NCBI GenBank assembly: GCA_016191875.1
Contig: JACPVG010000036.1
Location: forward strand, 124,001-188,000
Origin: Chloroflexota bacterium
GTDB taxonomy: Bacteria; Chloroflexota; Anaerolineae; Anaerolineales; UBA11579
DNA: 64,000 nt
Reading direction: 5' to 3'
Below are positions 7,573-16,115 of the stretch, piece by piece. How positions within the stretch are numbered: the stretch's first letter is position 1; every line of letters starts with the position of its first letter. The notes under the pieces are model-generated. The model ran no database searches and was not told the origin of the DNA. It saw only the letters and a list, made by a program, of their open reading frames with translations. The translations under genes and the position numbers were made by a program.

Positions 7573-8640
7573 TCACGCCGCGGCCGGAATCAGCGCCCGA
7601 GCCGCCTCTCTCAACGCCGAAATCGCTTCTTTTCCGATGCGCTGGGAGAACACCAGCCGGGTCTGGCTGGTCAGGTTCAGGTTGCCCTTGTTGTCGCGCA
7701 CGTTGCGGGTCTGCGTGGTCTGGAGATTGACGTAACCATCTTCCTCGCAGCCCTCGCAGTCCCAGAAGGTGAGGGTAACGAAATTCTCCGCCACCCAATC
7801 CGCGCCCAATTCGGCGATGGCGGCCAGCCGGCCGGATTTGAGGGCCTCAAGCAGGCGCGGCTCGAAGCGAATCGGGAAGCCGCCGGGGGCCTGCATGCCC
7901 ACCGGCCGGCCGAACTCCGTCTTGCGCATGTATTTGCGGCACGTCTCGCAGTAGGGTTCCTTGGCCAGCTCCTCGCCGGAACTGCCCCATGCGCCAAACA
8001 GGAAGCCGGGCAGGGCCACCAGCAGCCAGGCCCAGTCCACCCAGGAGTCCAGCCACTCGGCGGGACCCATGCGCAGGTAGTGGGTGAGGGCGAAAACGCC
8101 GAACGCCGCCAGCGCGCTCAGCGCGCCAATCCGGCGCAGGTTGTCCCAATCCGTGCTGTTGAACGCCATGCCGCGCTTGTTAATGGCGGCTCCCGCCAGC
8201 CAGCCTCCGCCGAACGGCACTAAGAAGAGGACGAATGGGGCAATGATCATGACCATCAGGCTGAAGAACGCCGACCGGGAGACGGCCAGGGCCAACAGGG
8301 CCAGCAGGACGAGCAGGAAGTACGCCGCCAGGCCCCCGAGGGCTCCCGCCAGCAAGCCGGCGGCAGCGATGTTGAAATTCACGCCGGTGCTGTTCGGGAC
8401 GCGCGCCGGGCGGGCGATGGCTGTCTTCACTTCCTCGAAGCGGAAGGAGAACGGCCCGGCGCCCTTGCGCAAGGCTTCCAGTGCGGCGGCCTGAACCCGC
8501 GGCTGGCCTTCAAGCGCCGCCAGGTCGGCCGGCGGTTTGCCCGGTTCGCTGAAGCCGCAGGCGGGGCAGAACTCCGCGCCGGGCGCGACCTCGTCGGCGC
8601 AGGAGGGACAAACAAGTTGGGCAGGCTTATTGGCGGTCAT
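7573..8640 (-). CDS. zinc-ribbon membrane protein, function unknown
   Basis: A 355-residue protein. The N-terminus has a four-Cys ribbon (CPSCADEV, then CPACGF). Three or four hydrophobic segments follow in the middle: AAGLLAGALGGLAAYFLLVLL near residue 95, LMVMIIAPFVLFLVPFGGG and two more near 170-215. A second Cys cluster (CETCRKYM) and a soluble C-terminal domain with a CEGCEEDG motif follow the last segment. It looks like a membrane protein with cytoplasmic zinc-binding ends. I do not recognise the family. It is transcribed alone, in the same direction as rodA but 188 bases downstream, with its own terminator. Confidence 0.75.
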   Translation of the reverse strand: MTANKPAQLVCPSCADEVAPGAEFCPACGFSEPGKPPADLAALEGQPRVQAAALEALRKGAGPFSFRFEEVKTAIARPARVPNSTGVNFNIAAAGLLAGALGGLAAYFLLVLLALLALAVSRSAFFSLMVMIIAPFVLFLVPFGGGWLAGAAINKRGMAFNSTDWDNLRRIGALSALAAFGVFALTHYLRMGPAEWLDSWVDWAWLLVALPGFLFGAWGSSGEELAKEPYCETCRKYMRKTEFGRPVGMQAPGGFPIRFEPRLLEALKSGRLAAIAELGADWVAENFVTLTFWDCEGCEEDGYVNLQTTQTRNVRDNKGNLNLTSQTRLVFSQRIGKEAISALREAARALIPAAA

Positions 8641-8828
8641 CCCGAACCTCCTCGTTCAAGACGAAATGGAAGGCGCGGGGAACCCTGTTGTGCGATGTTC
8701 ACTTCGATGACGGCAAACGCGAAATAACGATCCCCCGCGCCCTTGTTCGATTCTAGAGTTTCGGCAACAGACTCTTCAAGGGTCAGATGTCCCGGAATCC
8801 GGGCGACGCCTGGCCCTTGTCCCGGGGT

Positions 8829-9932
8829 TCAGAATTCCAGCATTTTGTGGCGCGCCACCACGCTTTGCACCAGGCCGATGCTCAACATCAGCGAAAGCAG
8901 CGAACTGCCGCCATGCGAGACGAACGGCAGCGGCAGGCCGGTCACCGGCATCAGGTTCAGGTTCATCCCGATGTTGACTATCGCCTGGAAGGTCATCCAG
9001 GTGGCTACCCCGTAGCAGATGAGCGCCCCGAAGGTATCGTGCGCCAGGCGGGCGGCGCGCAGGACGCGGAAGATGACGAACAACAGCACAGCCATCAGCG
9101 CCACCGTTCCGACGAAGCCGAACTCGTGGGCGGTGGCGGCGAAGATGAAGTCCGAATGGCGGACTTTGAGGAAGCGCAGCTGCACCTGCGACCCCTGGCC
9201 GTAGCCCTGGCCCAGCCAACCGCCCGAGCCGATGGTGACCAATGCCTGGGTGACGTTGTAGGTGGCCCCGAAGCGCGCCTCCGGGTCGGGGGCGGCGAAC
9301 TGGATGACGCGCTGCTGCTGGTAGGGTTCCAGGAGGGGGAAGGCCGCGGCCGCCAGGATGAGGGCCAGCATTCCGAACAGCACCACCTGCTGCCACTTGA
9401 GGCCGGCGGCGAAGAGCAGGGCGGCCCAGATGACATAGATGACAATGGAGGTGCTGAGGTTGGGCTGCAGGAGGATGAGGATGGTGAGGAAGAACACCAC
9501 CAGGAAGCTGCGCGCCACCCAGCCGAACGTGCCGGCGATTTCCCGGTTGCGCTGGAAGTAGTCGGCCAGCAGCAGGATGGCGGTGAGCTTGGCCAGTTCC
9601 GAGGGCTGGATGAGCGCGAAACCCACGTCCAGCCAGCGCTGCGCCCCGAAGGCGGTCTCGCCGCCGAAGGCCACCAGGGCGAGGAAGAAGATGATGACCA
9701 CGAACATCACCCGGCTGATGGTGATCCACAGGTGGTAATCGAGCAGGGTGGTGATGAAGATGACGCCCAGGCCGAACAGGGCGAAGATGATCTGGCGCTC
9801 GACGGCCTGGGCTTCGATGAGCTCCGGGTTGCCGGCGATGGCCGAGTTGATCATGGCGACGCCGAAGATGATCAGCACGACCACCGCGCCGAGCAGCAGA
9901 AAATCGAAATGCTTCCAGGTTTGCAGACGCAT
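8829..9932 (-). CDS. rodA: SEDS peptidoglycan glycosyltransferase RodA
   Basis: A polytopic membrane protein (367 residues, about 10 segments) that polymerises lipid II during elongation, paired with PBP2. Family motifs are visible: GAQRWLDVGFALIQPSELAK near residue 100, HSDFIFAATAHEFGFVG with the catalytic loop Asp near 255, and LPFVSHGGSSLLSLM near the C-terminus. It is the last gene of the mre-mrdA-min set. It is separated from minE by 305 bases, so it may have its own promoter. The paralogous FtsW is encoded at 51594-52856; PBP2 and Mre proteins nearby argue that this copy is RodA. Confidence 0.93.
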   Translation of the reverse strand: MRLQTWKHFDFLLLGAVVVLIIFGVAMINSAIAGNPELIEAQAVERQIIFALFGLGVIFITTLLDYHLWITISRVMFVVIIFFLALVAFGGETAFGAQRWLDVGFALIQPSELAKLTAILLLADYFQRNREIAGTFGWVARSFLVVFFLTILILLQPNLSTSIVIYVIWAALLFAAGLKWQQVVLFGMLALILAAAAFPLLEPYQQQRVIQFAAPDPEARFGATYNVTQALVTIGSGGWLGQGYGQGSQVQLRFLKVRHSDFIFAATAHEFGFVGTVALMAVLLFVIFRVLRAARLAHDTFGALICYGVATWMTFQAIVNIGMNLNLMPVTGLPLPFVSHGGSSLLSLMLSIGLVQSVVARHKMLEF

Positions 9933-10237
9933 GGGGGACTCAGGGGTTACCGGCGGGCTTGCGAAGCGATTCTACCCGCGTCGGGCGGGATTGGCAATCG
10001 GGCTTCGCCCCTACATGTTGGGGACTTGCAGAACTGATTCGAATTGAACGATAGGCGCGTGTTCATGTGACTCAGTATTGTCACTTCTCCCTCGGGCGGG
10101 GGTTGGTGTGACACAGCGGTCGGAATTCCCCAGCAATTACGCCCGCCAACTGAAGGCAATCAACTCAAGGAATCCGCCGCTCCCTCTCCCCCTGCCGGCT
10201 GTCTGCTCCCTGCTGCCTGCTCTCTGCTCTTCGCCTC
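9933..10237. other. intergenic region between minE and rodA
   Basis: No gene found. Next to the minE stop is a pyrimidine-rich low-complexity tract built of CTGCTCCC/CTGCCTGCTCT-like units (about 10180-10237). A short stretch TCAGTATTGTCA (about 10072) matches the text just inside the family A inverted-repeat elements and may be a decayed remnant. I see no clear promoter for rodA. Confidence 0.5.
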
Positions 10238-10492
10238 TCAGCGGCCGCGGGCTTTTGCGGGCTTGAGCGGGATCTCGGCCACCAGGTGCTGGTCGCGGCC
10301 GTCCTGGGTGACCTGGATGCGCACCTGGTCGCGGTCCACGGCGATGTGGCGCGAGATGACCTCGATGAGTTCGTCGCGCAGGTCTTCCATCATGCCCGGC
10401 GGCAGGTCGGTGCGGTCATGAATCAGTACCAGTTTGAGGCGCTCTTTGGCTTTGTTGGCGCTCTTGCGCTTGCGGCCCAGGAAGTCCATCAT
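10238..10492 (-). CDS. minE: cell division topological specificity factor MinE
   Basis: An 84-residue protein of normal MinE length. The N-terminal part contains AKERLKLVLIHDRTDLPPGMM, the anti-MinCD region. The C-terminal part (DLRDELIEVISRHIAVDRDQVRIQV) is the dimerising topological domain. MinE stimulates MinD ATPase and drives pole-to-pole or membrane patterning of MinCD. GGAGGG inside the end of minD serves as ribosome site, four bases separate the genes, and two ATG codons stand in tandem. Confidence 0.93.
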   Translation of the reverse strand: MMDFLGRKRKSANKAKERLKLVLIHDRTDLPPGMMEDLRDELIEVISRHIAVDRDQVRIQVTQDGRDQHLVAEIPLKPAKARGR

Positions 10493-10496
10493 CGCC

Positions 10497-11339
10497 TTAC
10501 CCTCCCCGCCCCATCATCTTGCCCAGGCGGCTGAGGAAACCGTCGTCGGCATCCATGCTGATGAAGGGCACCTCCTGGCCGGTGAGGCGTTTGGCGACGT
10601 TGCGGAAGGCCTGCCCGGCCCGGCTCTTCTCATCCAGCACGATGGGTGAGCCGCTGTTGCTGCTGACGATGACGTTCTCATCTTCCGGGACCAGGCCGAT
10701 GAGCTGGATGGCGAGCAATTCCAGCACGTCTTCCGGGGCCAGCATGTCGCCGCGTTTCACCATGCTGGCGTTGAGGCGGTTGAGCACCAGTTTGGCCGGG
10801 CCTTTCTGCTCGGCCTCGACCAGGCCGATGATGCGGTCGGCGTCGCGCACGGCCGAGACTTCCGGGTTGGTGATGATGACGACTTCGTCGGCGGGGGCGA
10901 TGGCGTTGCGGAAGCCGCGCTCGATGCCCGCCGGGCTGTCCACGATGATGTAATCCACTTCGGCGCGCAGTTCGTCGCACAGGCGCACCATGTCGGAGGG
11001 CGAGATGGCGCTCTTGTCGCGGGTCTGGGCGGCCGGGATCAGATACAGTTCCGGCAGGCGCTTGTCGCGAATCATCGCCTGGCGCAGTTTGCAACGCCCT
11101 TCGATCACGTCCACCAGGTCGTAGACGATGCGGTTCTCCAGGCCCATGACGACATCCAGGTTGCGCAGGCCGATATCGCCGTCGATGCAGCACACCTTGT
11201 AGCCTTCGGCGGCCAGGGCCGCGCCGATATTGGCGGTCGCGGTGGTCTTGCCCACCCCGCCCTTGCCGGAGGTGATGGTGATGACCTTCCCGCCGCCGGC
11301 CGGGTTGGAGGAATTGGATGACGTCCTGCGTGCGCTCAT
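10497..11339 (-). CDS. minD: septum site-determining ATPase MinD
   Basis: A 280-residue ParA/MinD ATPase. The deviant Walker A KGGVGKTT has the signature Lys26 and Lys31, and the Walker B-like IIVDSPAGIERGF is present. The C-terminus (GFLSRLGKMMG) is an amphipathic helix fit for membrane targeting. It recruits MinC to the membrane and is released by MinE. The first 16 residues are a Ser/Asn-rich extension not usual in MinD; a later start is possible. minD and minC are usually adjacent, but here they are 424 bases apart because of repeat sequence. Confidence 0.93.
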   Translation of the reverse strand: MSARRTSSNSSNPAGGGKVITITSGKGGVGKTTATANIGAALAAEGYKVCCIDGDIGLRNLDVVMGLENRIVYDLVDVIEGRCKLRQAMIRDKRLPELYLIPAAQTRDKSAISPSDMVRLCDELRAEVDYIIVDSPAGIERGFRNAIAPADEVVIITNPEVSAVRDADRIIGLVEAEQKGPAKLVLNRLNASMVKRGDMLAPEDVLELLAIQLIGLVPEDENVIVSSNSGSPIVLDEKSRAGQAFRNVAKRLTGQEVPFISMDADDGFLSRLGKMMGRGG

Positions 11340-11512
11340 GGTTATTTCCCGTAGGTGCCTGACTGTGGTTCAGAAGACGTATTTAACCACAGATGTACAC
11401 AGATAAGAACAGAATGGCTCGATTGGACGTGAGCCTCGTCGAAGCAGCCCACCGAAAGTCTTTTTGCAAAGGACTCCGACCTTCCAGCGTGACTCTCCTT
11501 ACTCTTACGGCC
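11340..11512. other. non-coding part of the minC-minD gap
   Basis: No gene found. A possible hairpin is formed by CTGTGGTT (11363-11370) and AACCACAG (11385-11392). The rest is unremarkable spacer text. Transcription of minD and minE must cross this region and the element that follows, or start within it. Confidence 0.5.
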
Positions 11513-11715
11513 AACTACTTAACCTCGTGTGCAAGTATCAGTGAGAACCTGCCAAATCCGGGCCGATACTCGTCGGCTTCGCCTCCGAGATCGGCCCCTA
11601 CGGCTGGTCGTAGGGGCCGACCACCCGCCGCAGGCGGTGTGCCTGGCCTGAACGAAGTGAAGGGTCGGCCCGAAAACCGGTCAGCATGGAATACTTGCAC
11701 ACGGCGTTACTTATT
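11513..11715. repeat. 203-bp inverted-repeat element (family B) between minC and minD
   Basis: The ends pair: AACCTCGTGTGCAAGTAT on the left (from 11521) and ATACTTGCACACGGCGTT on the right (11690-11707). The right end is the reverse complement of the element at 344-431. The centre has a strong hairpin, GGCCCCTACG and CGTAGGGGCC (about 11593-11619). There is no coding capacity. It splits minC from minD within an otherwise close-packed operon. Confidence 0.65.
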
Positions 11716-11763
11716 ATAGACTGGAGCGGCATTTCCGGCTGTCGCGCAGCCGCATGGGTTTTG

Positions 11764-12444
11764 TTATTCCTGCCCGGGCAGGCTCCACGGCTCGGCCACC
11801 ACCTGGCCGTCGCGCAGGCGCGCCATTTCCGGGCGCGGCTGGCTGCGCGGCGCCGGGGCGATGGCGATCTGCCCGGCGATGCGCAGCTGGGTGGGCGAGA
11901 GGTCCAGAGCGCACACCACAGCCTCGGGGTCGCCGTCGGCGCCGGCGTGCACCAGACCGCGCAGGCGGCCCCACACCACCACGTCGCCGCCGGCGATGAT
12001 CTCCGCGCCGGGGTTCACGTCCCCGATGACCGTGACGTGCCCAGAGTGCTCCACGCGGCTGCCGGAGCGCAGGGTGCGCCGCAGGAGCAGGGCCTCGCTG
12101 CCTTCGAATTCAGACGGGAGCGCGGGGGCGGCTTCTTCCGGGCGGGGCTGGTGGATGCGGGTGGCCAGGCCGAGGGTCTGAGCGGTCTGCTGGGTGGTGG
12201 GCGAGTGGCTCAGCACCGCCCACAGCGAGAGATGATGGTCGGAGAGCAGGTCGCGCAGCTTGCCGAGCGTGGCGGCGTTAAGGATGTGGTTTTCGACGTC
12301 GAGAATCAGGCGGGCGCCCTTGAAAAAATCGGCTTTCTGGGCGATTTCTTCCAGGAGAGCGGTCTGCACATCCGGCCAGTAGCCCTCCCCCAGGGTGACG
12401 AGCAGCCCTTCGCGTATCCCTTTAATCTGTACCGACGGGCGCAT
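11764..12444 (-). CDS. minC: septum site-determining protein MinC
   Basis: A 226-residue FtsZ-assembly inhibitor. The C-terminal half has the beta-helix repeats of MinC (VIGDVNPGAEIIAGGDVVVWGRL, then AHAG-like turns and LDLSPTQLRIAGQIAIAP). The N-terminal domain holds the family-like RLILDVENHIL and a divergent remainder. It works with MinD and MinE at 10238-11339. It lies 53 bases downstream of mrdA, so it is probably in the mre operon. Confidence 0.9.
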   Translation of the reverse strand: MRPSVQIKGIREGLLVTLGEGYWPDVQTALLEEIAQKADFFKGARLILDVENHILNAATLGKLRDLLSDHHLSLWAVLSHSPTTQQTAQTLGLATRIHQPRPEEAAPALPSEFEGSEALLLRRTLRSGSRVEHSGHVTVIGDVNPGAEIIAGGDVVVWGRLRGLVHAGADGDPEAVVCALDLSPTQLRIAGQIAIAPAPRSQPRPEMARLRDGQVVAEPWSLPGQE

Positions 12445-12497
12445 ATCCGCTGCCAGCCCTCCTGCGTGAACGTGGCGCGATTATAGCATGGGGCCGA

Positions 12498-14693
12498 TCA
12501 GGGTGAGCCCAGGCCGGCGTCGATGGCCTTGAGTTCGAAGTAGGCTTCCAGGATGCGGAACACGACCGGCCCGGCCACGCTGGCGCCTTCGCCGCCATTG
12601 TACAGGAAGGCCACCACGGCGATCTCCGGGTTGTCGTAGGGGGCGTAGGCCACCGTCCAGGAGTGGGTCGGCCAGTTGCCGGGGATGCACAGATTCTTGG
12701 CGAGGGCGACGGCATCGCAATATTCGGCGGTGCCGGTCTTGCCGGCCGCCGCCACAGTGATGCCCTCGAACACTTCAGTGAGCGTGCCGTTGACCACCGC
12801 CTGGCGCATGCCGCGCTGCATCATGCTGATCACCCAGGGTTCGATGGTGACAAGCTCGCCCTCGATCTCCTTGCAGGAGCCGATGCCGTCCGGATTCTCA
12901 TATTTCTGGATGCGGGCGTCCAGCGTAAGGTCCCACTTGATATCCGGCGAGAAGGGGCTGACGATGTTGGGATTCGGCACGGGGTTGCCCGCGTCGTCCA
13001 GGCCGATCAGGTTTCCAGCGTCGTCGTAGGCGGGCGTCAGCAGGTTGCCTTCGTCGTCGGTGAGCACCGGCACCACATTGCCTTCGCCGTCCACCACTTC
13101 GCGCATGATGGTCGGGCGCATGAGCACGCCGTCGTTGGCCACCACCGCGGCCGACATCAGCACCTGCAGGGGGCTGGCGATGACAAAGCCCTGCCCCACG
13201 CTGGCGATGTAGGTGTCGCCGGTGGACCAGTTCTCGCCCTGGTTGATGCGCTTCCAGGTCGGGTCGGGAATCAGGCCGTCGGTCTCGTCGGGCAGTTCAA
13301 TGCCCAGGTACTGGCCGTAGCCCAGGGCGCGGGCGTAGGTGCCCAGGCGGCAGATGCCCAGGCCCTGGGGAATCTCGTCCTGATAGCCGCCGCCGAGTTT
13401 ATACAGGCACACGTTGCTGGAATTGGCGATGCAGCCGATGAAGTCCAGGCTGCCGAACCCGGCCCGGTTCCAGTCCACGAATTCGCGGGCCCGGCCGGGG
13501 TCGTTGGCGTAGAAACTCTCGGTGACGGTGATGAGGCCGGGGGTCTGGATGATCTGGTCGGGCGTGATGACGCCTTCGTTGAGCGCGCCGATGCCGGTGA
13601 CGATCTTGAACACTGAGCCGGCCGGCAGTTCGTAGCCGACGGCCTTGTTGAGCAGCGGATAGGTGGCGTCGGCCAGCAGTTGCTCGTAGTAGTACTGCGG
13701 AATGAAGCGCGCCATGCGGTTGTTCTCATAGGTGGGGTAGGACACCATGGCGAGGATCTCACCGGTGCGCGGGTTCATGGCGATGGCCACCGCGCTGGAG
13801 ATGCGCAGCGTGGCGAAATACTGGTTCCACAGCTCGATCTCGTTCTTGAGGATGGCGTCGGCGGCCTGCTGCAGGCGGGTGTCGATGGTGAGCACCAGGT
13901 TCTGGCCGGGCTGGGGCTGCACCACGGTGGTCAGGTCGCGCAGGGCTTCGCCGGCCACATCCACTTCCACCACGCGCCGGCCGTTGCTGCCGCGCAGGAT
14001 CGGGTCGAAGAACAGTTCCAGCCCGGCGTAGCCGATCTTGTCGCGGTTGGGCAGGAAGCCGAGTTCGCTCAGCTGCTCTTCCAGCACGGCCGGGATCGGG
14101 CCGAGGTAGCCGATGAAGGTGGAGGTGAGCGCCCCGGTGGGATAGTCGCGCACCGGCTCCACCTGAATCGAGACGCCCGGCCAGTCGGCGGCGCGCTCCT
14201 GGATGATAAGGGCCACTTCGCGCGGCACGTCGCACTCGATCAGCACCGGCTGGAAGGGGGCGAAGGAGGTGCCGATGGCGATCATCTCCGAGATGCCCAG
14301 GTTCTCGCCGCACTGGATGAGCGGGTCCGTCTCGATGTTCCCCTGGCTGATGGGCAGGTCGGTGAACTGGGCCAGCTGGCGTACGATCTCTTCCACTTCG
14401 CCGGGGTCTTCGGGCAGCAGGGCCGGGGTGACGGCGATGTTGTAGGAGGCGATGTTGCGCGCCAGCACGATGCCGTTGCGGTCGTAGATGACGCCGCGCA
14501 GGGTGGGCAGGCTGATGGTCTCGGTGCGGTTGGCCTGAGCCTCAGAGGCCCAGCGGTCGGCCTGCAGGATCTGCAGCGAGAACAGCCGCAGGATGAAGAC
14601 GCCGAACACGAGGACGGCCAGCAGGCGGAAGACGCGCACGCGGCCGGGGGCCAGGGCCGTGGCGCGCGGCCGCCCGGGTTGGCTGTTACTCAT
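12498..14693 (-). CDS. mrdA: penicillin-binding protein 2 (elongation transpeptidase)
   Basis: A class B PBP of 731 residues that crosslinks peptidoglycan during elongation, partner of RodA. One N-terminal membrane segment lies at about 21-40. The transpeptidase motifs are S360-x-x-K363 (PAGSVFKI), S425-x-N427 and K652TG (AGKTGTAE). Between the SxN and KTG motifs is an Asp/Asn/Gly-rich insert with three DD(E/A)GN units at 546-550, 557-561 and 566-570. Its start overlaps mreD by 8 bases. Confidence 0.93.
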   Translation of the reverse strand: MSNSQPGRPRATALAPGRVRVFRLLAVLVFGVFILRLFSLQILQADRWASEAQANRTETISLPTLRGVIYDRNGIVLARNIASYNIAVTPALLPEDPGEVEEIVRQLAQFTDLPISQGNIETDPLIQCGENLGISEMIAIGTSFAPFQPVLIECDVPREVALIIQERAADWPGVSIQVEPVRDYPTGALTSTFIGYLGPIPAVLEEQLSELGFLPNRDKIGYAGLELFFDPILRGSNGRRVVEVDVAGEALRDLTTVVQPQPGQNLVLTIDTRLQQAADAILKNEIELWNQYFATLRISSAVAIAMNPRTGEILAMVSYPTYENNRMARFIPQYYYEQLLADATYPLLNKAVGYELPAGSVFKIVTGIGALNEGVITPDQIIQTPGLITVTESFYANDPGRAREFVDWNRAGFGSLDFIGCIANSSNVCLYKLGGGYQDEIPQGLGICRLGTYARALGYGQYLGIELPDETDGLIPDPTWKRINQGENWSTGDTYIASVGQGFVIASPLQVLMSAAVVANDGVLMRPTIMREVVDGEGNVVPVLTDDEGNLLTPAYDDAGNLIGLDDAGNPVPNPNIVSPFSPDIKWDLTLDARIQKYENPDGIGSCKEIEGELVTIEPWVISMMQRGMRQAVVNGTLTEVFEGITVAAAGKTGTAEYCDAVALAKNLCIPGNWPTHSWTVAYAPYDNPEIAVVAFLYNGGEGASVAGPVVFRILEAYFELKAIDAGLGSP

Positions 14694-15192
14694 TGGCGAT
14701 CTCCTGCGGGTAGAACACCTTGGCGAATTCGCCCATCAGGCCGTAGACCGGCAGGGCCAGCAGCAGGTTGAGCAGCAGGCTGGGCAGGATGACGAGATTG
14801 AGCGCCTGGACGGGGGCGATGGGCGTGCGCAGCACCCACAGATACACGTAAGCCAGGCCATGCACCAGGAATGTGCCCAGCAGCACGGCGGTGAAGAGGT
14901 TGAGCCAGGCCACCTCCCACATACGGCGCGGCAGGAAAGCCGCCAGCCCGGCTGCGCCCAGGTAGGCCGCCAGCATCAGCCACCAGGGCAACTGGCTGGC
15001 GAAACCCACCAGCAGGCCGGCGATGAGCCCCCAGACCCAGTGGCCGGGCAGGCGGCGGCGCAGCGCCCACCCCAGCAGGGTGAGCAGCACCAGGTCAGCC
15101 GGGCCGTGCAGCAGCGTCAGCTGGGCGGCCACGGTGACCTGCAGCAGGGCGGCGGCCCCCAGCGAAACCAGGGCGAGCAGGCTGGGCAGCAC
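14686..15192 (-). CDS. mreD: rod shape-determining membrane protein MreD
   Basis: A 168-residue protein with about five hydrophobic segments, of normal MreD length and in the canonical position between mreC and mrdA. The sequence is poorly conserved in this family, so context carries much of the call. It starts at GTG 15192, two bases after the mreC stop, and ends overlapping mrdA by 8 bases. Confidence 0.85.
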   Translation of the reverse strand: MLPSLLALVSLGAAALLQVTVAAQLTLLHGPADLVLLTLLGWALRRRLPGHWVWGLIAGLLVGFASQLPWWLMLAAYLGAAGLAAFLPRRMWEVAWLNLFTAVLLGTFLVHGLAYVYLWVLRTPIAPVQALNLVILPSLLLNLLLALPVYGLMGEFAKVFYPQEIANE

Positions 15193-15194
15193 GC

Positions 15195-16046
15195 CTACGG
15201 CCCTCCGGCGGGGGTGGGCAGCAGAGGGGCGATATCGATCGGGCGGAAGTTGATGATGACCAGCACGATCTCCAGCCGGGTGAGATCGGAGACCGGGCCC
15301 ACCGAGGCCAGTTGGAAGAGGGCGGTGGCCTCGCTGCGCACGCTGGTGATCTGGCCGACGAGGATGTTGGCCGGGTACTGGCCCCCCAGGCCGGAGGTCA
15401 GCACCAGGTCGCCGGGCTGGATGCTGGCGCTGACCGGGATCTGGGTGATGAACAGGTCGGCGGTTACGGAGCCGTTGAGGATGCCATCCGCCTCGGCGGG
15501 CTGGATGCGCACATCCACCAGCGAGGCCGGGTCGGAGATGAGCTGGACGCGGGCGGCGTTGGCGGTGACGGCCGCGATGCGCCCGACCAGCCCCTGGGCG
15601 CTCACCACCGGCATGCCGCGCCGCAGGCCGTCATCCGAGCCGCGGTTGATGAGGATGTATTGCAGGAAGGGCGAAGGGTCGCGCCCGATGACCGCCGCCG
15701 CCTGGTATTCATTGGCCGGCTGGGCGCGGGCGAAGTCCAGCAGGGCGGAGAGGATCTCCACCTCGGTGACCTGCTGCTGGAGGGCGATGACCTGAGCCTG
15801 CAATTGGGAGACCTCCTGCTGCAGTTGGGCGTTTTCCTGCTGCAGGCGGGCGGTGTCGGCCGGGGCGGCGAAGAGCGTCTGGAAGGCCAGGAAGCGGCTG
15901 TTGAGCCACTCCTGGATGGGCAGGATCGGCCGCAGGGCCAGGCCCGCCAGCGGCGTGAGGAAGCCGCCGAAGGCCAGCACCAGCACGCCCAGCACCAGCA
16001 GCGTGATGGTCAGGGTTTGCCACGGGCGGCGTTGGAAGGATTTCAT
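15195..16046 (-). CDS. mreC: rod shape-determining protein MreC
   Basis: A 283-residue protein with a short cytoplasmic start, one membrane segment (about 11-32), a Gln/Leu-rich coiled coil (about 65-100: RLQQENAQLQQEVSQLQAQ) and a C-terminal beta domain with the family-like GMPVVSAQGLVGRI and GDLVLTSGLGGQYPANILVG. It links MreB filaments to PBP2 and RodA. It lies 69 bases downstream of mreB. Confidence 0.93.
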   Translation of the reverse strand: MKSFQRRPWQTLTITLLVLGVLVLAFGGFLTPLAGLALRPILPIQEWLNSRFLAFQTLFAAPADTARLQQENAQLQQEVSQLQAQVIALQQQVTEVEILSALLDFARAQPANEYQAAAVIGRDPSPFLQYILINRGSDDGLRRGMPVVSAQGLVGRIAAVTANAARVQLISDPASLVDVRIQPAEADGILNGSVTADLFITQIPVSASIQPGDLVLTSGLGGQYPANILVGQITSVRSEATALFQLASVGPVSDLTRLEIVLVIINFRPIDIAPLLPTPAGGP

Positions 16047-16115
16047 GGGTTTCCTGCGGGGAATTGTACCGGAGAAGCGGCCGGGAGCCGCCCGGTGGGA
16101 GGAACTGAAGGGGGA

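Noticed and set aside
8787-10037. 416-codon open frame on the plus strand
   Set aside because: Antisense to rodA and extending into the intergenic tract; Gln/Glu/His-rich shadow text.
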